64,000 nucleotides of DNA, from positions 62,001 to 126,000 of IMG/VR virus record IMGVR_UViG_3300034101_005859. One strand, 5' to 3'. The stretch comes from a virus. Made by a program: the position numbers and the translations under genes. A model generated the notes under the pieces. The model made no database searches. It was not told the origin of the DNA and saw only the letters and a list, made by a program, of their open reading frames with translations. Within the stretch, counting starts at the first letter, position 1; every line of letters begins with the position of its first letter. Below, piece by piece: positions 59,162-64,000 of this stretch.

Positions 59162-60610
59162 TTAAGAAACTTTCCTTGGCCTTCCACGCTTTCTCAGAGT
59201 CTCACCATTAGGACCAACAAGACAACCACTGCTTGCTACCAAGTCGATGCTTTTCTCAATATCTGGAGGAAGAGATTCCTTCTTTGGCCTTCCACGGCGA
59301 GGCTTAGAAAGAACAGCACCTTGTTCATCAAAATTCTGTTGCAACTTGGCCTTAATGGATTCAACACTTTTCAACTCATCTTGCAAATAGTTGTAAATGT
59401 TGAAAAGCTCAAGCTGAACAAGGTTCCTTAGATTGTCCCAAGACTCTTTCTGAGAATTAAAATTGCTGATCTGGTATCCCAAATTCCTTTCCCTAACGGA
59501 AATATCTCTCTCCAAATTACTAAGCCTGCTCTCGTCTTCAAAGACCTTATCCTTATGCTCGGAATGAGCAACTTTCCAAAGATTGGAATAGGCTTGATTG
59601 ACCATATAATTCAAATTATTTGTCAGTACTGTTAAATGAGCCGAATTTCTATTCTCTTCTGCAACATCAACACTATTCAGACTGCTGATAACACTTGAGA
59701 CATAATTTTCAGTCTCGCTCTGAATTACGCCTGTAATGTTGTTGAGCAGAACAGCACGATTATTGCGACTACTATAGTCACTTGAAATAAACTGACTAAC
59801 AGGACCATAAGATTCATAAAGGCAACTATTGGAAAGCACAAAAAGAGGATCTGCTGCACTTTTCTTGTGCCATGCTGCCATGCAACCATGAATGTTGACA
59901 TTGCTGCCATTATCACCGTTTTTACGGTATTCTTGTGAGAAGTTTCTATCCAACCATATCCTGAAATACTCGGATAAGTCAATGTTGAACTCACTCTGCC
60001 AGAAAAGGTTGATTATTTCATTGCACTTCGTCGAAATATCAACTTCCAGATTATAAGAACTACTTGCCTGATTCATAATATCACCAAGACACAAACTGTT
60101 TCCCATGTTGGGCAACTGCAAACGCTCAACATTGGAATCGAGAGAAGAAATTGGTTTCTTCGACCCAGAAATTCTCACCTGAATCAACCTCAAGGTGTTG
60201 TTATTGTTCGCCGAAAAAACAATGTAGAATTGCACGAAAGGCAATGCCACATTGTAGTTTTGACCAAGAAAATTAATCACACGAACAGTTGGCTTCTGCT
60301 CAATGACAATGTTAACATCTCTACCTTCACGATGGACAAACCTTGTCCCTTCTGGGAAAACAATTAATTGATTAGATTGATTGTTGACCCAAGAATTACA
60401 ATAGCCCTCAAGCTGAGATGTAATCTTTTCTTTAAGGTTCGCAACATCCTTATCACAAGAATCATTGATTACTGAACCAAAATTATTCTTGAGCCTCGAC
60501 AAAACAATGCTTGTGCCATTTCTCATGGCATCTGCTGCTTCTCGGAATTGACTTGAAGACTTGATGTCTTCACAAACAGCAATCAACTTGGCTTCTGTTT
60601 CACTACTCAT
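59162..60610 (-). CDS. Prok-E2-like protein with coiled coil and two AT-hooks
   Basis: 482 residues; AAGGGGG upstream and ATGA overlap with the previous gene. Residues ~80-180 are strand-rich and end in LPNMGNSLCLGD: a conserved-looking Pro-Asn then Leu-C174-Leu-Gly, similar to the P-N ... C-x-G of PRTRC protein B / Prok-E2_D. C174 is a candidate thioester cysteine. Residues ~350-430 form a coiled coil. PRRGRPKK (437-444) and KRGRPRK (474-480) are two classical AT-hooks that bind the minor groove of AT-rich DNA. The E2 call is inference. Confidence 0.6.
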   Translation of the reverse strand: MSSETEAKLIAVCEDIKSSSQFREAADAMRNGTSIVLSRLKNNFGSVINDSCDKDVANLKEKITSQLEGYCNSWVNNQSNQLIVFPEGTRFVHREGRDVNIVIEQKPTVRVINFLGQNYNVALPFVQFYIVFSANNNNTLRLIQVRISGSKKPISSLDSNVERLQLPNMGNSLCLGDIMNQASSSYNLEVDISTKCNEIINLFWQSEFNIDLSEYFRIWLDRNFSQEYRKNGDNGSNVNIHGCMAAWHKKSAADPLFVLSNSCLYESYGPVSQFISSDYSSRNNRAVLLNNITGVIQSETENYVSSVISSLNSVDVAEENRNSAHLTVLTNNLNYMVNQAYSNLWKVAHSEHKDKVFEDESRLSNLERDISVRERNLGYQISNFNSQKESWDNLRNLVQLELFNIYNYLQDELKSVESIKAKLQQNFDEQGAVLSKPRRGRPKKESLPPDIEKSIDLVASSGCLVGPNGETLRKRGRPRKVS

Positions 60611-60900
60611 GTGCGATTCCCCCTTCTTTGTTTTATCGGCTTTGCTTCTTCCGATTCCGAAACAGTTTTATCAAAAGGCATTCCAATGTAATCATATGCT
60701 TCTTCTATGTTTTTGAATCTAGGGCTATTTTGTTCTATCTGAAGAATTCCCTTCCAATCAAATTTTTGAAGGTAATACACAAAACCTTGATCTATGCTCG
60801 AAGAAAAAACACAAGGATAGAAATGAAAATTTTTAACGGAAAATGGTTTGAGTTCTTTTTCACTTTTAGGCCAATCCTTTTCCTTTTTTTTAATTGTCAT
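60607..60900 (-). CDS. Hypothetical protein of the Ubl operon
   Basis: 97 residues; GAGG 8 nt before the ATG; overlaps genes on both sides by 4 nt (ATGA). The C-terminal ~20 codons are encoded by an R1 copy. Basic N-terminus, aromatic centre. No family recognised. Confidence 0.65.
   Translation of the reverse strand: MTIKKKEKDWPKSEKELKPFSVKNFHFYPCVFSSSIDQGFVYYLQKFDWKGILQIEQNSPRFKNIEEAYDYIGMPFDKTVSESEEAKPIKQRRGNRT
60634..60668 (-). repeat. R1 element inside a coding sequence, copy 24
   Basis: TGTTTC faces GAAGCA (one G-U pair). It is read in frame as SESEEAKPIK in the preceding gene, and the next gene's SD follows it. Confidence 0.85.
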
Positions 60901-62012
60901 GATGAAGTCCTCTTCAACCTTGAAGCAAGATTGCTCCTCCATTCATCCATTCTAGAAACAGACATCTGGAAAAGCTCTTTCACCTTTTCCACAACAGGAC
61001 TATTTCTAACAAAACCTGAGATAAATCTTTTTGGAGAATATCCATAATCAGAACAGTAGAAATGGTCAAATCCATAATGAATAGGATTTGCCCCTTGGTT
61101 TGTATAATTAATTTTCAATCCCCAAGAATCAACAACTGTCGATTTAATATAAAGACTAGGATTCATTGGATCTAATTGATACTTGTCAAGATTATTCAAA
61201 ACCTGAGATGAAATATGAGCAAGCATTATAGACTGGGCAGGGAAAAGAAACTTGTTGATTTCACCTAACCTTTCGGGATCAAAAGAATTCTGATCAAAAT
61301 TATTACTCGTACAATTCTGGGTCTTTATAGACCTTAAAAAATGACCCAAAACTAAATCATAACTATCACGACCAAAGTTGCTTAAACCAAGAAAGTAATT
61401 GTTGTCTTGAACTATTGAATCAGAATGATGTAGAGTCAAAACCTTCAATAAAGAACTGAATAAGTGAAAAGATTTTTCGTCATAGTATTCAAGATTAAAA
61501 TTTCGTTGTCTTAAACTGTTTTGTGTTGAATTGTTGATGCTATAAGTTAAATCAAGACGATCATAATCAACACGACCTGATAATCTTCTGTTTTTCCTAG
61601 CTCTTGTGACATTGACGAATCCCAAACCAATTGCATTGAGAAAAGAATTGATGTTGGCAGTTGTTGGTTTTTTAGACCTCAAACCAATTATCGTTTCATA
61701 ATCAACCTTGAAAGAATCGTTGGATTGAGAAGAAAGTCGATAAACAATACTACGATCATTTTGAACGCACCATTCTGCCATTTCATCAATGGTTGCGAAA
61801 TTCATATCAGACTTGCTGATATAAAAACGGATATTACCGCTTTCTTCCCTTTGGCCAGCAATGTACTTGCCAGTTTCTTCCCTGCAATAAGGAAGTGCCA
61901 AATTCCACCTACCCGAACTATCACGATTGACATAATGAACAGGTTTGGAAACACCATTCCCAAAGTCGTAAATGAAATGAGAATTCTTCAAAGAATCAAC
62001 CAAACTACTCAT
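60897..62012 (-). CDS. Unknown protein of the Ubl operon
   Basis: 371 residues; AAGGAG 6 nt before the ATG. Mixed alpha/beta, with a basic patch KNRRLSGR, a His/Ser-rich centre, and a C-terminal helix ending RLKRTSS. No catalytic motif recognised. Its placement between a DNA-binding E2-like gene and a RuvB-like ATPase suggests a target or adaptor role. Confidence 0.7.
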   Translation of the reverse strand: MSSLVDSLKNSHFIYDFGNGVSKPVHYVNRDSSGRWNLALPYCREETGKYIAGQREESGNIRFYISKSDMNFATIDEMAEWCVQNDRSIVYRLSSQSNDSFKVDYETIIGLRSKKPTTANINSFLNAIGLGFVNVTRARKNRRLSGRVDYDRLDLTYSINNSTQNSLRQRNFNLEYYDEKSFHLFSSLLKVLTLHHSDSIVQDNNYFLGLSNFGRDSYDLVLGHFLRSIKTQNCTSNNFDQNSFDPERLGEINKFLFPAQSIMLAHISSQVLNNLDKYQLDPMNPSLYIKSTVVDSWGLKINYTNQGANPIHYGFDHFYCSDYGYSPKRFISGFVRNSPVVEKVKELFQMSVSRMDEWRSNLASRLKRTSS

Positions 62013-62015
62013 GAT

Positions 62016-62351
62016 TTACTCCTTATCAATGATGAGCATTGCCTGCTCAAGTGCCTTATTGATAGTACCTGATATATTGTCAACAAAACTTTGTAGCCTT
62101 TGGGCACAAGCAAAGAGTGCTTCTTTCTTAGTCTTGTAGCACTCTTCCATGATTACTGGCTTCTCATCAAAAGAACCATTATCTTGGATTCTGGCACACA
62201 ATGAATACTCAGGAAGAATAACCTTCCACTTGAACAAATGGAAAAATGCACAATCACGAGGTTCGTAATTCTGACTCAACCCCGCAAAATTTGTGTAAAC
62301 TATATCACCAGCAATACATTCAGAAGTCTTGACCTTGTTGTCTTCTGGCAT
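62016..62351 (-). CDS. Hypothetical protein of the Ubl operon
   Basis: 111 residues; GAGGAG 6 nt before the ATG. Beta-rich first half with several Cys, helical second half. It ends 3 nt before the next gene. No family recognised. Confidence 0.65.
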   Translation of the reverse strand: MPEDNKVKTSECIAGDIVYTNFAGLSQNYEPRDCAFFHLFKWKVILPEYSLCARIQDNGSFDEKPVIMEECYKTKKEALFACAQRLQSFVDNISGTINKALEQAMLIIDKE

Positions 62352-62370
62352 TGAATTCTCCTCAACCATA

Positions 62371-62405
62371 TATCGGCTTTGCTTCTTCCCAATCCGAAGC
62401 AGTTT
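62371..62405 (-). repeat. R1 leader, copy 25
   Basis: Loop GGATTGGGA; first of two R1 copies in a row upstream of 62,351. Confidence 0.9.
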
Positions 62406-62442
62406 CAAGAATTAGTGATCAACATGATTGGTTGCACCCATA

Positions 62443-62477
62443 TATCGGCTTTGCTTCTTGCCAATCCGAAGCAGTTT
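62443..62477 (-). repeat. R1 leader, copy 26
   Basis: Loop GGATTGGCA; 37 nt from copy 25, with no gene between them. Confidence 0.9.
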
Positions 62478-62498
62478 CAAAAAATCACGATGAAGACA

Positions 62499-62538
62499 AA
62501 GTACAAGTGCGTAAAATCAACTTACGCACTTGTACTCT
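62499..62538. repeat. R2 motif as an inverted pair
   Basis: AGTACAAGTGCGTAA and TTACGCACTTGTACT around an 8-nt spacer. Confidence 0.8.
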
Positions 62539-62551
62539 GCAACCAACTGAA

Positions 62552-62586
62552 AATAAAATAAGAGAATCCATATGGATTCTCTTATT
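62552..62586 (-). terminator. Intrinsic terminator
   Basis: AATAAGAGAATCCAT/ATGGATTCTCTTATT, 15-bp perfect stem, weak T tract. It follows the RuvB-like gene, so that gene may be a separate transcript. Confidence 0.8.
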
Positions 62587-62607
62587 GTTAACCTTGATTC
62601 AAAGAAA

Positions 62608-63816
62608 TCAAATCATAGATTCGATTTCTTTGATCAGACTTTTCATGAATGATTTCTTTTGTTCTTCACTACCAAGTCTTTTAAGTACTTCCACAATTAC
62701 ATACTTGGGATCAATGTTGACAGAAGGACCATTCGGATCATGAGCTAACTGGTCAAACAACCTCATGTCAACTAAGAGACGACTTCCTTCATCAGTAAGA
62801 ATATAACCTCTGGTACTGCTCTTAATCAGAGAACTCTGATCTTCTGTTTCTGCAATCAATGTTGGAATAATGTAATTCTCAAGCTCCTCTTCCTTCCTTC
62901 CAATCATCGTAGCCAAGTTCTTTTTACTGAGAGCGCCACCCTCGAGGTTCTTCAAAACCTTCATCTGATTCTCATTGAATCCATATTCATTGATTCCTTC
63001 GTCATTAGCCACCGACTTGGCTATTTCTTTCCACGACATGTCATTATGCATTTTCCTATACATTTCCATGTACCTAGCAAATTGTAATGCCTGCCTAGGA
63101 ACCCTTGGATTATAATGAGAAACAAGGTTGCAGACTTCCTCAGACAAATCAGGATGATTATTTCCTACAATCTTCGCAACATCCTTCTTGCCAAGATATT
63201 GAAGATGAATTGGATTAAACCTAGTCCTAAATGCATCAAATAACTTTCCCTCATCTGTAGTGGCAACCATCCATGTTGCCGCATATGTGTCCAGAATCCT
63301 TCCGCTCTCTGTCTGCATGATGGCATCGCCAAACTCGGTAGCCTTGAGCAAACCTTGAATGATTCCATCAGATAAAGCATGGACCTCGTCAAAGAACAAA
63401 ACACAGGGAGGCAAAACATGCTTGCCTTCATCTAAATCAACCAATCCAATACCTGCACGGCTTAAAACACCGTCTATAAAGTCGAATACATCATCAAGGG
63501 CCTTAACACCCTTTGGACTTATTTCGATGAATGGGAGCCTTACTGCTTCACCATAGATCCTTGCCAAAGTCGTCTTTCCTGCACTTGCTGGCCCAAATAT
63601 GCTAAAGCTCAAATCCCTCATCATGTGATTAGGGTGACCCAAAGCATGATAGGCCGCAACCTGCAACTTCTTCACTGCCTTGTCGTTTCCAACAAACTTG
63701 TGAAAAGGACTCTCTTTGGCTTTCCTGTCTACAAGAACCAACTTCTCTTCCTCAGTTGGCGCTTTTCTTCTCAGAGAATCGCCTTCCCCAAAAAATATAA
63801 AATGAGGCTGTTCCAT
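62608..63816 (-). CDS. RuvB-like AAA+ ATPase
   Basis: 402 residues; AAGGAAGG upstream of the ATG. Walker A G75-P-A-S-A-G-K-T82, Walker B VLFFDEVH (139-146), sensor 1 near T186, and arginine finger FRTRF. The C-terminus (YGFNENQMKVLKNLEGGALS onward) matches the RuvB winged helix. RuvB drives Holliday-junction branch migration; here it may work on replication or on Ubl-linked DNA complexes. It lies just upstream of the cassette. Confidence 0.85.
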   Translation of the reverse strand: MEQPHFIFFGEGDSLRRKAPTEEEKLVLVDRKAKESPFHKFVGNDKAVKKLQVAAYHALGHPNHMMRDLSFSIFGPASAGKTTLARIYGEAVRLPFIEISPKGVKALDDVFDFIDGVLSRAGIGLVDLDEGKHVLPPCVLFFDEVHALSDGIIQGLLKATEFGDAIMQTESGRILDTYAATWMVATTDEGKLFDAFRTRFNPIHLQYLGKKDVAKIVGNNHPDLSEEVCNLVSHYNPRVPRQALQFARYMEMYRKMHNDMSWKEIAKSVANDEGINEYGFNENQMKVLKNLEGGALSKKNLATMIGRKEEELENYIIPTLIAETEDQSSLIKSSTRGYILTDEGSRLLVDMRLFDQLAHDPNGPSVNIDPKYVIVEVLKRLGSEEQKKSFMKSLIKEIESMI

Positions 63817-63871
63817 TAATCACCTTCCTTAAAACCAAATACCTCGTTTTATCAAATCAATAAAATCAAAA

Positions 63872-63897
63872 TCCTTGTGGAATACTCCACAAGGATA
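63872..63897. repeat. R3-like palindrome
   Basis: ATCCTTGTGGA/TCCACAAGGAT, an 11-bp stem built on the R3 core GGAATACTCC. It lies upstream of the RuvB-like gene; the rest to 64,000 shows no gene. Confidence 0.75.
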
Positions 63898-64000
63898 TAC
63901 CTCATGATATATTTTTAACTCTCTCTCTTAGAACAAGGAAGTGATATTCTTTGATAGTAAATTTTATCTTTTGGATTTGTTTGATATTTATTTCTTTCCC

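Noticed and set aside
56782-62351. A standard PRTRC plasmid system
   Set aside because: Ubl, E1, JAMM and an E2-D-like segment recall PRTRC, but no ParB or PRTRC D/E/F-like genes were recognised and the order differs, so the name was not applied.
36771-62477. R1 and R3 repeats as CRISPR arrays
   Set aside because: R1 copies are hundreds of bases apart with genes between them. R3 units are back-to-back with no spacers, and no cas genes are present.
1-64000. Prophage or transposon boundaries
   Set aside because: No integrase, transposase, att-like direct repeats at the edges or terminal inverted repeats were seen.

Overview
The window looks like part of a large, AT-rich tailed bacteriophage genome, probably a myovirus of T4-superfamily or jumbo-phage type. 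The grounds are a tape-measure-like gene of more than 2,560 codons on the left edge, T4-late-promoter-like TAAATA boxes, a phage tRNA, dozens of short genes and dense coding. No integrase or transposase was seen. The host is not identifiable. Strong Shine-Dalgarno (SD) sequences and a lipobox protein suggest a Gram-negative-type bacterium.

Layout. (1) 1-10.9 kb, minus strand: virion genes (tape measure, small proteins, a Pmp3-like membrane peptide). (2) 11-27.8 kb, mixed strands: two poly(A)-polymerase/CCA-adding-type nucleotidyltransferases, a HAD phosphatase of the RNA-repair type, a ClpP-like protease, glycosyltransferase-like genes, a C39-like peptidase, and MetK plus two SpeD-type AdoMet decarboxylases (a route to decarboxylated SAM and polyamines). 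(3) 21.6-36.3 kb, mainly plus strand: about 17 otherwise unrelated proteins that share a ten-residue N-terminus of the form M-x-[TS]-F-K-x-[FW]-[LIV]-x-[EN]. It resembles the capsid-targeting peptide of T4 internal head proteins. Their bodies look like ADP-ribosyltransferases, a zinc protease, a transglutaminase-like enzyme, ParB-like domains and AdoMet decarboxylase. Most have a TAAATA box 4-5 nt before the ATG and no SD, which suggests leaderless late mRNAs. (4) 36.5-56.5 kb, almost all minus strand: about 45 tiny genes, many in their own unit of intrinsic terminator, 18-bp motif, structured leader, SD and ORF. The leader ('R1') occurs 26 times in the window, with compensatory base changes. 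A second family of 20-bp palindromic units ('R3') forms arrays straight after stop codons. A tRNA-Lys(TTT) without encoded CCA lies here. (5) 56.8-63.8 kb, minus strand: a compact ubiquitin-like cassette. It holds a beta-grasp protein ending in Gly, a ThiF/E1 enzyme, a JAMM isopeptidase, a 482-residue protein with a Prok-E2-like conserved-Cys segment and two C-terminal AT-hooks, three unknown proteins (two joined by ATGA overlaps), and a RuvB-like AAA+ ATPase.

Together the window shows a phage that may package a protein arsenal into its head, carries its own RNA-repair and polyamine functions, and encodes a DNA-linked ubiquitin-like conjugation and removal system of uncertain target. All function calls rest on reading the sequence; no database search was possible.
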